Part shown: in pieces, positions 1 to 8,524 of the stretch
Layout of the letters: every line of letters begins with the position of its first letter
Numbering within the stretch: the stretch's first letter is position 1
Assembly: GCF_002115755.1 (NCBI RefSeq)
Contig: NZ_JFKA01000010.1
Location: 1 to 64,000 of the forward strand
DNA from: Thalassospira mesophila
Lineage (GTDB): Bacteria; Pseudomonadota; Alphaproteobacteria; Rhodospirillales; Thalassospiraceae
DNA: 64,000 nucleotides
Direction of reading: 5' to 3'
Notes under the pieces: model-generated
What the model was told of the DNA's origin: nothing
Databases searched by the model: none
What the model saw: only the letters and a program-made list of their open reading frames with translations
Position numbers and translations under genes: made by a program

Positions 1-162
1 ACATCGGGGATAACGGGGATGCCGCTGCTTAAAGTAGTGCGCGCGGCCTTCCCGTGGTTGCTGATCTTGCTGGTATTTCTGGTTATTATTACCTATATCC
101 CGGCGATTTCAACATGGTTGCCAACCTTGTTGATGGGCCCGGAAAAAGTGATGAATTACTAA
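1..162 (+). CDS. TRAP transporter large permease (DctM), C-terminal fragment
   Basis: Frame 1 is open from the window edge to a TAA at 160-162 and encodes 53 residues. They form one long hydrophobic helix (FPWLLILLVFLVIITYIP) followed by STWLPTLLMGPE. A last transmembrane helix with a Tyr-x-Pro and a 'WLP' end is the usual finish of DctM subunits; the complete DctM proteins at 37807 and 44054 end in the same way (TWLPN). DctM is the inner-membrane subunit that carries the solute in TRAP transporters. The 5' end lies outside the window, so substrate and operon are unknown. Confidence 0.8.
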   Translation, partial: TSGITGMPLLKVVRAAFPWLLILLVFLVIITYIPAISTWLPTLLMGPEKVMNY

Positions 163-186
163 ACCTCATCACATCACTTGACCTTC

Positions 187-220
187 AAGGGGCATTCCGG
201 TTGCGGAATGCCCCTTTTTT
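187..220 (+). terminator. Rho-independent terminator after the TRAP permease
   Basis: The arms AAGGGGCATTCCG and CGGAATGCCCCTT form a long GC-rich stem followed by a run of T. It lies 25 bases after the TRAP permease stop codon. Confidence 0.85.
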
Positions 221-475
221 CATTTGTAAAATTGCATGGCTGCCATTCCCCCTTCGTGATTATGCCCATTTGAATGCAACAGATTTTTATGGATAATAGA
301 CACCATTGAATCGTTTCAAACAAATCAGGCAGGCAAAACGTCCCCTCCCCGCCATCGGGAGACGTTTATCATTCGGGAAAACGGCCACCGCCGCCCGAAA
401 ACCCGTCCGCCCGAACACGACCATTAACCTGCAAACGTTATTAACCGTGATGACAAACCGGGATCGGACCGCCCC
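221..475. other. Gene-free stretch upstream of the MFS exporter
   Basis: No supported gene lies here. It should hold the promoter of the exporter that starts at 476. I see no clear operator or strong ribosome binding site. Confidence 0.5.
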
Positions 476-1705
476 ATGAACAGCCCTGCCATGCCGTTAA
501 ATACCAAACGGCTTGCCATTTTGCTGGCCGCATTAACCGCCATTGCGCCCTTTGCCATCGACACCTATTTGCCCGCCATTCCAGCCATGGCAAAGGATTT
601 TGGTGCGCCCATTCACGATGTCGAAGTTTCCATCAGTTGTTTTCTGATCGGCTTTGCCCTTGGCCAGCTCATTGGCGGCCCCATGTCGGACCGCATCGGT
701 CGCCGCCCGGTCGCCCTGACCGGCCTTGCGATTTATGTTTTTGCCAGCGCGATTATTTTAACGGTGCAAAGCCCGCTGGCCCTTAACATCATGCGGTTTG
801 TTCAGGCCATTGGCGGCGGGTTTGCCCTGGTGATTGTCGGCGCATCCATCCGCGATCTGTTTGATGGCAAGGAAGCCGCGCGCATGTTTGCCCTGGTTGC
901 GGTGATCATGATGATTGCACCGCTGGTCGCCCCCACAGTCGGGGCGGCGTTGCTCAGCTTTTCACACTGGCGGTCAATTTTTGTGCTGCTGGTGGTTTAC
1001 GGCAGCCTGATGCTGGTGATTGTGTGGATGAAACTGCCCGAAACCACCAAATTGCGGCCGCGTTATGCCGGCCCGGCGCGCCGGGTGTGGTGGACCTATC
1101 TGGAAGTTTTACGCACCCGCAATGCTGTTGGTTTCATGCTGGCCCATACCGGTGCCAGTGCGGTGATGTTCAGCTTTCTTACCGACTCTCCGTTTATGTA
1201 TATCGACTATTTCGGTGTCGAACCGGCCCATTTCCCCTATCTGTTCGGGGCCAATGTGCTGACGATCATTTTTTGTAACCGCATCAATAACCCGCTACTA
1301 AAACGCATGGAATGCCATCAAATTCTGGCAATCGGTGTCAGTGTACAGTTGGCGGCAGTCGTCGCTTTATTTATTACCTGCAATTTTTTCACACCGTCGC
1401 TTTACATCGTTGTCCCGCTGATCATGATTTCGGTTGGCGCAATTGGCCTGACAGCGCCAAATGCCACTGCATCCTTTATGCAGTATTTCCCCCATATCGG
1501 TGGCACGGCAACCGCCCTTATGGGCACGATGCAGTTTTCATGCGGCGCGCTTGCCGGGGTATTTCTGGGCTGGTTGCATGCCTTTGAAAGCAGCCTGTGG
1601 CCGGTCACGACCTGCATGCTGGGATTTGGCATTTTCGCCAATATCATGACCCATCTGGTGGCCAAACCCAAACCCGCCACCGAAAATACCGCCATCGCCA
1701 CCTGA
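476..1705 (+). CDS. Bcr/CflA-family MFS multidrug efflux transporter
   Basis: A 409-residue protein with about 12 predicted membrane segments and the usual length of the Bcr/CflA drug:proton antiporters. The N-terminus (LAALTAIAPFAIDTYLPAIPAMAKDF) is the family signature in TM1. The loop after TM2 has MFS motif A (GGPMSDRIGRRPVALTG, residues about 67-83). These proteins export drugs such as bicyclomycin and chloramphenicol, or sometimes dipeptides and cysteine; the substrate here cannot be read from sequence. It is a single gene with its own terminator. Confidence 0.9.
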   Translation: MNSPAMPLNTKRLAILLAALTAIAPFAIDTYLPAIPAMAKDFGAPIHDVEVSISCFLIGFALGQLIGGPMSDRIGRRPVALTGLAIYVFASAIILTVQSPLALNIMRFVQAIGGGFALVIVGASIRDLFDGKEAARMFALVAVIMMIAPLVAPTVGAALLSFSHWRSIFVLLVVYGSLMLVIVWMKLPETTKLRPRYAGPARRVWWTYLEVLRTRNAVGFMLAHTGASAVMFSFLTDSPFMYIDYFGVEPAHFPYLFGANVLTIIFCNRINNPLLKRMECHQILAIGVSVQLAAVVALFITCNFFTPSLYIVVPLIMISVGAIGLTAPNATASFMQYFPHIGGTATALMGTMQFSCGALAGVFLGWLHAFESSLWPVTTCMLGFGIFANIMTHLVAKPKPATENTAIAT

Positions 1706-1708
1706 AAC

Positions 1709-1732
1709 AACAGGGCCGTCACGGCCCTGTTT
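1709..1732 (+). terminator. Hairpin terminator after the MFS exporter
   Basis: AACAGGGCCGT and ACGGCCCTGTT form an 11-bp stem with a very short loop, just after the stop codon. It is followed by TTCCCGTTTC, so the T tract is weak. Confidence 0.65.
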
Positions 1733-1785
1733 CCCGTTTCTGTTCTCGTCCCCTCTGCCAATGATAAATTACGGATGTGAGCCTT

Positions 1786-2295
1786 ATGCCCCTGATGAAT
1801 TTTAACGGCTGCGGGCAGGTTATGGCGCGCTATAACAACTGGCAAAACCAGGTTCTGCTTGATTTGTGCGATCAGATTGACGATGTCGCCCGCAAACAGG
1901 ATCGGGGAATGTTCTTTGGCTCGATCCATGCCACCCTGAACCATATTCTGTATATCGATCAGCGCATTCTGACATTGCTAAACGGGGATAATCCCGGTGC
2001 CTTCACCCCCGAAATTATCCTTGCCGATGACTTTGCAACCCTGCGCCGCCTGCGCCTTGAAACCGATGCCGCGATTGAGACCATCGCCACGATTGATGCC
2101 CCGTCATGGCAGGATAAAACCCGCACGCTGGCCGATGTAACCGGCAAGATACGCGATGTGCCGTTACAGGTTTTCTTCCTGCAAATGTTTAACCATCAAA
2201 CCCATCACCGGTCACAAATCACCAGCGAGCTTCATAAAATGGGCTTCGATTACGGGGTAACGGGTATGCCGTTTACACCCGACATGCCAATCTGA
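1786..2295 (+). CDS. DinB-family protein (first copy of a tandem pair)
   Basis: A 169-residue protein of the DinB/YfiT fold, a four-helix bundle that usually binds a metal through three histidines. Candidate ligands are in ATLNHILYID (near residue 51) and the strong NHQTHHRSQIT motif (near residues 134-143). An in-frame GTG at 1777 would add three residues. ATG 1786 is preferred because it gives exactly the length and first residues (MPLM-FN-CGQ) of the neighbouring copy at 2324. The two proteins are about 75% identical. Members include thiol-dependent metalloenzymes and damage-inducible proteins of unknown activity; no specific reaction can be assigned. Confidence 0.85.
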   Translation: MPLMNFNGCGQVMARYNNWQNQVLLDLCDQIDDVARKQDRGMFFGSIHATLNHILYIDQRILTLLNGDNPGAFTPEIILADDFATLRRLRLETDAAIETIATIDAPSWQDKTRTLADVTGKIRDVPLQVFFLQMFNHQTHHRSQITSELHKMGFDYGVTGMPFTPDMPI

Positions 2296-2323
2296 TTTTC
2301 AAAAAACACAACAGGAAAACGCA

Positions 2324-2833
2324 ATGCCATTAATGGATTTTAACGCCTGCGGGCAGGAACTGGCCCGTTATAACAGCTGGCAAAACCGGGTTCTGTTTGA
2401 TTTATGCGATCAGATTGGCGATGACGCGCGGCGGCTGGACCGGGGCATGTTTTTTGGTTCGATCCATGCGACGCTGAACCATATTTTATATATCGACCAC
2501 CGCATTTTGACCCTGCTAAACGGGGGCAATCCCGGTGCTTTTACCCCGAAAATTGTCATGGCCGATGATTTTGCCGATTTGCGCCGCCAGCGCGTGCAAA
2601 CCGATGCCAAACTGGAAAACCTGACCAGCGGGGATGACCTGGCATGGCAGGATAATATCCGCACGCTGGCCGATGTGACCGGCAAGGTGCGCGATGTGCC
2701 TTTGCAGGTGCTTTTCCTGCAAATATTTAACCATCAAACCCACCACAGGTCGCAAATCACCAGCGAACTGCATAAAATGGGCATTGATTACGGCATTACC
2801 GATATTCCGCTCACCCCGAACATGCCGTTCTGA
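2324..2833 (+). CDS. DinB-family protein (second copy of a tandem pair)
   Basis: A 169-residue paralogue of the gene just upstream. It keeps all candidate metal ligands (ATLNHILYID and NHQTHHRSQIT). A good AGGAAA ribosome binding site lies 7 bases before the ATG. Differences cluster in the middle (residues about 95-118) and leave the N-terminal third and the C-terminal HxxxHH helix nearly unchanged, so both copies are probably folded and functional. The 28-base gap between the genes fits co-transcription. It is convergent with the crotonase-fold gene, whose stop codon is 16 bases away. Confidence 0.87.
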   Translation: MPLMDFNACGQELARYNSWQNRVLFDLCDQIGDDARRLDRGMFFGSIHATLNHILYIDHRILTLLNGGNPGAFTPKIVMADDFADLRRQRVQTDAKLENLTSGDDLAWQDNIRTLADVTGKVRDVPLQVLFLQIFNHQTHHRSQITSELHKMGIDYGITDIPLTPNMPF

Positions 2834-2849
2834 TTGCGGCCCGCGCCAG

Positions 2850-3635
2850 TTAACGCCCCTGAAAGACCGGCTTGCGTTTTTCGAGGAACGCCGAATAGCC
2901 TTCCTCGAAATCGTCGCTGTCAAAGGCCAGATAGGCCTCGTCAAATTCACGGGCTGAAATGCTGCCGCCTTCGGTCAGCCGGTTGATCATTTTTTTATGC
3001 ATCCGCTGGCTGATCGGCGCGCCGCGCGCGATCCGGTTGCTGACATTGGCAATTTCCGCATCGAACTCATCCACGGGCACAACCTGGCTGATCAGGCCAA
3101 TATGCAGGGCGCGGCTGGCATCAAACATTTGCCCTTCAAACAACACTTCCATCAAAGTGGCACGACCCAGCACATCAAGCAGAATTTGCAGTTCCGGATA
3201 GCCCAGTGTCGCGCCCAGTTTCATGGGTGGCATCATGAAGCGGGCATCGTCGGCGGCAATGCGAAAATCGCACGCTGCTGCCAAAACCATTGATGCACCG
3301 ACGCAAACCCCGTCAATCGCGGCAATAACCGGATGAATGCAGGATTGAATGTTTTGCAGTGCCTCGGCATGCAGCAGGCCGTAATCGCGGGCCTTGTTAA
3401 AGCCGCGTCGTTCGCGCACAAATTCATGAATATCAGCACCCGCGCCAAACCCTGCCCCGGCCCCGCCGCGAATAACCACACAGCGCAAATCGTCGCGCGC
3501 GCCCAAATCGACAATCATGCGCGAAAGTTCGGCCCACATCGGTTTGGTCAGCGCATTTTTGCGTTCGGGCTGGTGAATGGTAACGGTGGCAATGCCCGCA
3601 TCGATATCGGCAATCAGCCCGGCTTCTGTCATCAT
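2850..3635 (-). CDS. Enoyl-CoA hydratase/isomerase (crotonase) family protein lacking both catalytic Glu
   Basis: 261 residues from an ATG at 3635 preceded by AAAGGGGGC; an open frame reaches 60 bases further upstream but adds non-homologous sequence. The crotonase fold is clear: the CoA/oxyanion-hole segment GAGADIHEF (residues 64-72), the AIDGVCVGASMVLAAACDFRIA helix region and the C-terminal ISQVVP segment. In classical hydratases two Glu residues (in GGGCELA and QPE) activate water. Here the aligned positions are Val117 and Pro137, so a normal hydratase reaction is unlikely. It could be an isomerase, lyase or thioesterase variant. No pathway partner lies nearby. Confidence 0.85.
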   Translation of the reverse strand: MMTEAGLIADIDAGIATVTIHQPERKNALTKPMWAELSRMIVDLGARDDLRCVVIRGGAGAGFGAGADIHEFVRERRGFNKARDYGLLHAEALQNIQSCIHPVIAAIDGVCVGASMVLAAACDFRIAADDARFMMPPMKLGATLGYPELQILLDVLGRATLMEVLFEGQMFDASRALHIGLISQVVPVDEFDAEIANVSNRIARGAPISQRMHKKMINRLTEGGSISAREFDEAYLAFDSDDFEEGYSAFLEKRKPVFQGR

Positions 3636-3987
3636 AGCATTGCCCCCTTTAAACAAATGATTCCCAACGGTTATCGATAACGCGATTTGCGCCACTTGCC
3701 AATCCGCCGCAGGTTAGCCGTTACAATAAATTACAATTAGGGGATGTGCACCCTCAATTCCAACCAACCAAAACGCCCCTGCACACGCCCGAACGCCCCC
3801 TTGCGGCATATATCTATGAAACATAAAATTGTTTTCGGCTTGCCATTCCGCGCATGCGATGGCCGGTTTTGGCCTCTTTGCACAACAAATTGCCATTCCT
3901 GACCATTCGGTCAGCGGCTTTTCTTTGCGCTTTGCCCCATAAAAGGCTAAGACGGGCGCGTTATCCGAGCCCAGAGGAAATACAGCC
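3636..3987. other. Intergenic region between the crotonase-fold gene and pyrE
   Basis: This divergent promoter region of 352 bases holds no convincing gene; a 91-codon minus-strand frame overlaps it but has no homology-like features. A perfect palindrome is listed separately at 3899-3914. Confidence 0.5.
3899..3914. promoter_or_regulatory. Palindrome CTGACC-ATTC-GGTCAG upstream of pyrE
   Basis: Perfect 6-bp arms with a 4-base centre, 74 bases before the pyrE start. The form is that of a dimeric-repressor (for example TetR-type) operator. The cognate protein is unknown. Confidence 0.35.
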
Positions 3988-4680
3988 ATGTCAGATCAGT
4001 CCAAAACCGCTTCGCATTGTTCATATGCCGCCAAAACGGTCGCCCGTATCCTGCTTGATATCGGTGCTGTCAATTTTCGGCCCGAAGAACCCTATATCCT
4101 GACATCCGGCTGGGCCAGCCCCACCTATATTGACTGCCGCAAACTGATTTCATTTCCGCGTGCGCGCCGCAAAGTGATCGACCTGGCCGCCCGTCTGATT
4201 TCGGACAATGCCGGTTACGAACGGTTTGATGCGGTGGCCGGTGGCGAAACGGCGGGTATCCCCTATTCTGCGTGGCTGGCAGAGGCACTGGACCTGCCGA
4301 TGCAATATGTGCGCAAGAAACCCAAGGGTTTTGGCCGCAAAGCCCGCATCGAAGGCGACATTCACGAAAACCAGCGTGTTTTGCTGGTCGAAGACCTGGC
4401 AACAGATGGCGCATCAAAGGTTAACTTTGTTAATGCCATCCGCGAAGCCGGTGCCGAATGCAAACATGCCTTTGTGGTGTTCTTTTACGGCGTGTTCCCC
4501 AACGCGCTGGAAGAACTGAAAAAAGACGATATCGAACTGCATTACCTGTGCACCTGGCACGACGTGCTGGCCGTGGCCGAGGAAGGCGAATATTTCAGCA
4601 AGGAAGCCATTGATGGCGTGCGCGATTTTCTGGCCAACCCGATTGGCTGGTCGAAATCGCATGGCGGCAAACACGACTGA
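3988..4680 (+). CDS. pyrE: Orotate phosphoribosyltransferase
   Basis: A 230-residue protein that joins orotate to PRPP to make orotidine 5'-phosphate in cytosolic pyrimidine synthesis. The PRPP-binding motif is LLVEDLATDGASK (about residues 132-144), and the N-terminal half carries the family's TSGWASPTYIDCRKL and AGGETAGIPYSAWLAE segments with YVRKKPKGFG, the flexible catalytic loop. The start ATG has an AGAGGAAA ribosome binding site. The slightly long length is typical for the alphaproteobacterial form. The gene stands alone with its own terminator. Confidence 0.95.
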   Translation: MSDQSKTASHCSYAAKTVARILLDIGAVNFRPEEPYILTSGWASPTYIDCRKLISFPRARRKVIDLAARLISDNAGYERFDAVAGGETAGIPYSAWLAEALDLPMQYVRKKPKGFGRKARIEGDIHENQRVLLVEDLATDGASKVNFVNAIREAGAECKHAFVVFFYGVFPNALEELKKDDIELHYLCTWHDVLAVAEEGEYFSKEAIDGVRDFLANPIGWSKSHGGKHD

Positions 4681-4713
4681 TTGGTACCTCTTTTGCCAAC
4701 ACAAACCGTTTTC

Positions 4714-4741
4714 AAGGCCGCCCCCGCCCGGGCGGCCTTTT
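4714..4741 (+). terminator. Terminator after pyrE
   Basis: AAGGCCGCCC and GGGCGGCCTT form a 10-bp stem followed by TTTT. Confidence 0.85.
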
Positions 4742-4837
4742 GCATGGCAGCACCCGGGCGTTGCACCGGGGGCGAAATTCAATCACATTGTAAGGTAATG
4801 ATAATTTACCGGGTCCGCCCGCGCGACGGAGGCATAA

Positions 4838-6502
4838 ATGCGTAAACTGATCGGGATTTTGCTGTTAGCCTGGGTCACCCTGACATCGGCCAGCATTGCC
4901 CAGGCCAATGAAACCCTGAAAATCGGCATCAGCGGCTATCCCGAAACCCTGCATCCGTCCTTTTCGTCCTCGGCCGTGCAATCCTATATCCTTGGCTTTG
5001 TCCGCCGCCCGATCATGGTTTACAATCATGACTGGAAAATCGCCTGTATGCTGTGCGATACGGTGCCGTCATTTGACAATGGCCTTGCCAAAAAGGTTCC
5101 GTTGGCTGACGGCAAGGAAGGGGTTCAGCTTAGCCTGTCGCTGCCGCAAAACGCCAAATGGGGCGATGGCGTACCGCTGACGACCAAAGACGTGGCCTTT
5201 AGCATCGCGGTTGGCCAGAACACAAATGTTGCCGTTGCCGACAAGGAAGTTTTCGACCGGATTGTTGATTTTAACGTCGTTGATGACCATCATTTCACCG
5301 TCACGCTGGACCGGATCGACTACACCTATAACGCCTTTATGGGTGTTGAGATTTTGCCCGCCCATCTGGAAAAACCGGTATTTGACCAAGACCCGGCGAC
5401 TTATCAAAAACGCAGCCTCTATGTCACCGCCCCCGCCACACCCGGCCTGTGGTTTGGCCCCTATCTGGTAACCAAGGTGATTACCGCCAGTGCCGTGATG
5501 CTGGAAGAAAACCCTTATTGGTGGGGCAAAAAACCGCAAATTGCCGCCATTCAACTGCGTAATTTTGAAAACACAGCTGCCCTTGAGGCATCGCTTCGTG
5601 CGGGCGAAATTGACTACACACCGGGCGAGGTTGGCCTGTCGCTGGACAAAGTCATCGGTTTTGAAAAACGGTTCGGCGACCAGTATGATATTTCCTATAA
5701 AAAGGGCCTGTCGTTTTATCATCTTGACGTCAACACAGACTTTGCCCCGTTAGGTGACCGCCGGGTGCGCCAGGCATTGCTTTATGCCATCGACCGCAAC
5801 GAGATTAGCCAAAAGCTGTTTGCCGGTAAAAACGCCCCAACGCTGGATTTCATCCACCCCGACGACCCGGTTTTTACCGATGATGTACCGCATTACCCGT
5901 TTAACGCCGCCAAGGCCGATGAACTGCTAAACAATGCCGGATGGGCGCGAACGGGCAATGCGATGCGCAAAAATGCCGCGGGCGATACCCTGCATTTCAC
6001 CCTGTATGGTGCCACCGAAAGCAGCACCGGCCAGCTCATCCAGCAGGTATTACAAAACCGCTGGAAACAGGCCGGTATTGATGTGGATATTTTAAACCAG
6101 CCCGCGCGCGTTTTATTTGGCGAAACCTTGCCGCACCGTAAATTTGATGGCGTGGCGATGTTTGGCTGGATATCGGCGCCGGAACATTTACCCCTGACCA
6201 TTTTAAAATCCGACCAGATCCCAAGTGCCAAAAACCATTACGAAGGCCAGAACTATACCGGGTATAACAACCCCAAGGTCGATGCCCTGATTGATCAGAT
6301 CGAACTGGAACTTGATTTTAACAAGCGTGTGCCGCTGTGGCACGAACTACAAAAAATCTACGCGGCCGACCTTCCCGCCCTGCCCCTGTATCATGGTGAA
6401 AGCGGTTTCATTTTTCCCAAATGGCTCAAGGGCATTCGCCCGACGGGCCATATGTATCCCAGCTCGCTTTGGGCTGAGCAATGGTATCGCACGGATCAAT
6501 AA
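4838..6502 (+). CDS. ABC transporter substrate-binding protein, peptide/nickel family (SBP_bac_5)
   Basis: A 554-residue exported protein with a clear Sec signal peptide (MRKLIGILLLAWVTLTSASIAQA, cleavage after about residue 23). The mature part has the family order of domains: ETLKIGISGYPETLHPSF near the start, PYWWGKKPQIAAIQLRNF in the centre, and the hinge segment RRVRQALLYAIDRNEI near residue 310. It should bind an oligopeptide or similar solute in the periplasm and deliver it to the two permeases that follow directly (6 bases downstream, then a 4-base overlap). The ligand cannot be predicted. Confidence 0.92.
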   Translation: MRKLIGILLLAWVTLTSASIAQANETLKIGISGYPETLHPSFSSSAVQSYILGFVRRPIMVYNHDWKIACMLCDTVPSFDNGLAKKVPLADGKEGVQLSLSLPQNAKWGDGVPLTTKDVAFSIAVGQNTNVAVADKEVFDRIVDFNVVDDHHFTVTLDRIDYTYNAFMGVEILPAHLEKPVFDQDPATYQKRSLYVTAPATPGLWFGPYLVTKVITASAVMLEENPYWWGKKPQIAAIQLRNFENTAALEASLRAGEIDYTPGEVGLSLDKVIGFEKRFGDQYDISYKKGLSFYHLDVNTDFAPLGDRRVRQALLYAIDRNEISQKLFAGKNAPTLDFIHPDDPVFTDDVPHYPFNAAKADELLNNAGWARTGNAMRKNAAGDTLHFTLYGATESSTGQLIQQVLQNRWKQAGIDVDILNQPARVLFGETLPHRKFDGVAMFGWISAPEHLPLTILKSDQIPSAKNHYEGQNYTGYNNPKVDALIDQIELELDFNKRVPLWHELQKIYAADLPALPLYHGESGFIFPKWLKGIRPTGHMYPSSLWAEQWYRTDQ

Positions 6503-6508
6503 ACAGAC

Positions 6509-7462
6509 ATGCGGCGTTTTATCTTCAATCGGCTTTGGCAAACGGCACTGGTCATGGTGCTGGTGTCGTTTGGGGCCTATGTGCTGATCGGGCTGATGCC
6601 CGGCGACCCGATTGATCTTATGATCACGGCAAATCCGGCGATCACATCGGCTGACGTTGCGCGTCTTAAAGGCCTGTATGGCCTGGACCAACCCCTGATG
6701 CTGCGCTGGTTGCACTGGTTATGGGCGGCGATTAATGGCGATTTTGGCTATTCCCGCCTGTTTACCCAGCCCGTCACCACCTTGATTGGCCCGGCATTGG
6801 TCAACAGCCTGAAACTGATGCTGGCAAGCTGGGCGTTATCGCTGGCAATTGCCCTGCCTGCCGGTATTTATGCGGCGTTAAAACCGCAATCCTTTCGCGA
6901 TTACGCCATTAATCTGGCGGCCTTTGCCGGTGTGTCGATCCCGCCTTTCTGGCTGGGGCTGGTGGCAATTCTGGTTTTTGCTGTCACCCTGCACTGGTTG
7001 CCCGCAGGCGGCACCGGCCAGCTTGACAATGCCAGTGGCTGGGGCGGGTTACGTTATATGATTTTGCCCGTCGCCACCCTGACCATTGCCAGTGTCGGGT
7101 CGCACATTCGTTTTGTCCGTGGATCGATGATCGAAGTCATGCGTCAGGATTTTATTCGCACCGCACGGGCCAAGGGGCTTTCAGAGCGCGGCGTGGTCAT
7201 CCGCCATGCCTTGCGCAATGGCATGATGCCGGTTGTGACCCTGCTGGGGCTGGAATTTGGCAGTTTGTTTTCGGGTGCCTTAATTACCGAAACCCTGTTT
7301 TCATGGCCGGGCATGGGGCGGCTTATTTATAATGCCGTGATCGGGTCCGATTACAATCTGGCAATGGCGGGGTTGATGCTGGCAACACTGGTAACCTTGA
7401 TTGGCAATTTACTGGCCGATATTGGCTACAAGCTGCTCGACCCACGGGTGAAACTGTCATGA
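6509..7462 (+). CDS. ABC transporter permease, DppB/OppB type
   Basis: 317 residues with about six membrane segments. It carries the DppB hallmarks: the N-terminal LGLMPGDP-like segment (LIGLMPGDPIDLM) and the EAA loop RTARAKGLSERGVVIRHALRNGMMPVVT that contacts the ATPase. It forms the inner-membrane channel with the permease encoded next, whose ATG overlaps this stop codon (ATGA), so translation is coupled. Confidence 0.93.
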   Translation: MRRFIFNRLWQTALVMVLVSFGAYVLIGLMPGDPIDLMITANPAITSADVARLKGLYGLDQPLMLRWLHWLWAAINGDFGYSRLFTQPVTTLIGPALVNSLKLMLASWALSLAIALPAGIYAALKPQSFRDYAINLAAFAGVSIPPFWLGLVAILVFAVTLHWLPAGGTGQLDNASGWGGLRYMILPVATLTIASVGSHIRFVRGSMIEVMRQDFIRTARAKGLSERGVVIRHALRNGMMPVVTLLGLEFGSLFSGALITETLFSWPGMGRLIYNAVIGSDYNLAMAGLMLATLVTLIGNLLADIGYKLLDPRVKLS

Positions 7463-8472
7463 CCCAACCGCGAAAAGGAAGTGCTGGCGCCCACCCCCGG
7501 CCCAAATCGGCCAGCCCGTGGCGCCTGGCCGCACAGCGGCTTTCGCGCCACAAGCTGGCATGGGTCAGCCTGCTTATACTGGTGCTGTTTGCCGTGGCGT
7601 CCCTGTGTGCGCCGGTGGTGGCCCATTTCCTGGGCACAGACGCGCAGGCGGTCGATTTGTTTTCGCGCTATGGCCCGCCCGGCCCCGGTCATCCGCTGGG
7701 TACGGACGAACTGGGTCGTGATGTACTTTTGCGCCTGTTATATGGCGGGCAGGTCTCGTTGATGGTGGGGGTCAGCTCGGCTTTATGTGCGGCGGTTATT
7801 GGCACCATCATTGGGGTGATCGCCGGGTTTCGCGGCGGCTGGATTGACAGTTTTTTAATGCGCTTTACCGACGGGGTTATTTCCCTGCCGCTGCTGCCAT
7901 TGTTAATTGTGCTGGCCGCGATTGACCCCGGAAAACTCGGCATTCCGCGCGATATTATCAATGGCGAAAGTTTCAGCCTGTATCGCATTATCCTGATCAT
8001 TGCCCTGTTTGGCTGGACAACCGTGGCACGGCTGGTGCGCGCGGCAACACTGGCCCTGCGCGAACGCGAATTTGTGATGGCGGCCCGCGCATTGGGCGGT
8101 GGGCCCGTGCGCATTGTTATGCGCCACATTTTGCCTAATGTTATCACGCCCATCATCATTGCCACCACGCTGGCAGTGGGCAATGTGATATTGATGGAAA
8201 GTGTGCTGAGTTTTTTGGGGTTAGGTATTCAGCCACCCGTCCCTAGTTGGGGCAATATGCTGACCCACGCGCAGGAATTTATCTGGGATGCGCCGCTATT
8301 GGCCCTGTGGCCGGGATTGCTGATTTTTATCACCGTTATTGCGGTAAACTTTTTGGGCGACGGCTTGCAAGACGCGCTGGACCCGCGCGCAGATACCGAC
8401 ACCATGCCTGAAACTGGACAGAACGATACACAGGCGGCACAATGGAATGATCCAAGGGAAACAACGTCATGA
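7459..8472 (+). CDS. ABC transporter permease, DppC/OppC type
   Basis: A 337-residue partner permease. It starts with the DppC-type cytoplasmic tail and RLSRHKLAWVSLLILVLF helix, then HPLGTDELGRDVLLRLLYGGQVSL, and has the EAA loop VMAARALGGGPVRIVMRHILPNVITPI. A hydrophilic C-terminal tail of about 30 residues ends the protein. No ATP-binding subunit (DppD/DppF type) follows: downstream comes a lipoprotein gene and then a hairpin. The ATPase must be encoded elsewhere, be shared, or be lost. Confidence 0.93.
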   Translation: MTQPRKGSAGAHPRPKSASPWRLAAQRLSRHKLAWVSLLILVLFAVASLCAPVVAHFLGTDAQAVDLFSRYGPPGPGHPLGTDELGRDVLLRLLYGGQVSLMVGVSSALCAAVIGTIIGVIAGFRGGWIDSFLMRFTDGVISLPLLPLLIVLAAIDPGKLGIPRDIINGESFSLYRIILIIALFGWTTVARLVRAATLALREREFVMAARALGGGPVRIVMRHILPNVITPIIIATTLAVGNVILMESVLSFLGLGIQPPVPSWGNMLTHAQEFIWDAPLLALWPGLLIFITVIAVNFLGDGLQDALDPRADTDTMPETGQNDTQAAQWNDPRETTS

Positions 8473-8524
8473 CGGCGATGCCCCTGAATCGGGGCGACGC
8501 AACCGGTGGGCAAAGGAACCTTGC

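Noticed and set aside
16..296. Plus-strand frame at 54-296 as a gene
   Set aside because: It is out of frame with the TRAP permease end and crosses that gene's terminator.
3714..3989. 91-codon minus-strand frame upstream of pyrE
   Set aside because: It overlaps the pyrE start, has no ribosome binding site and mixed composition. It is better read as promoter sequence.
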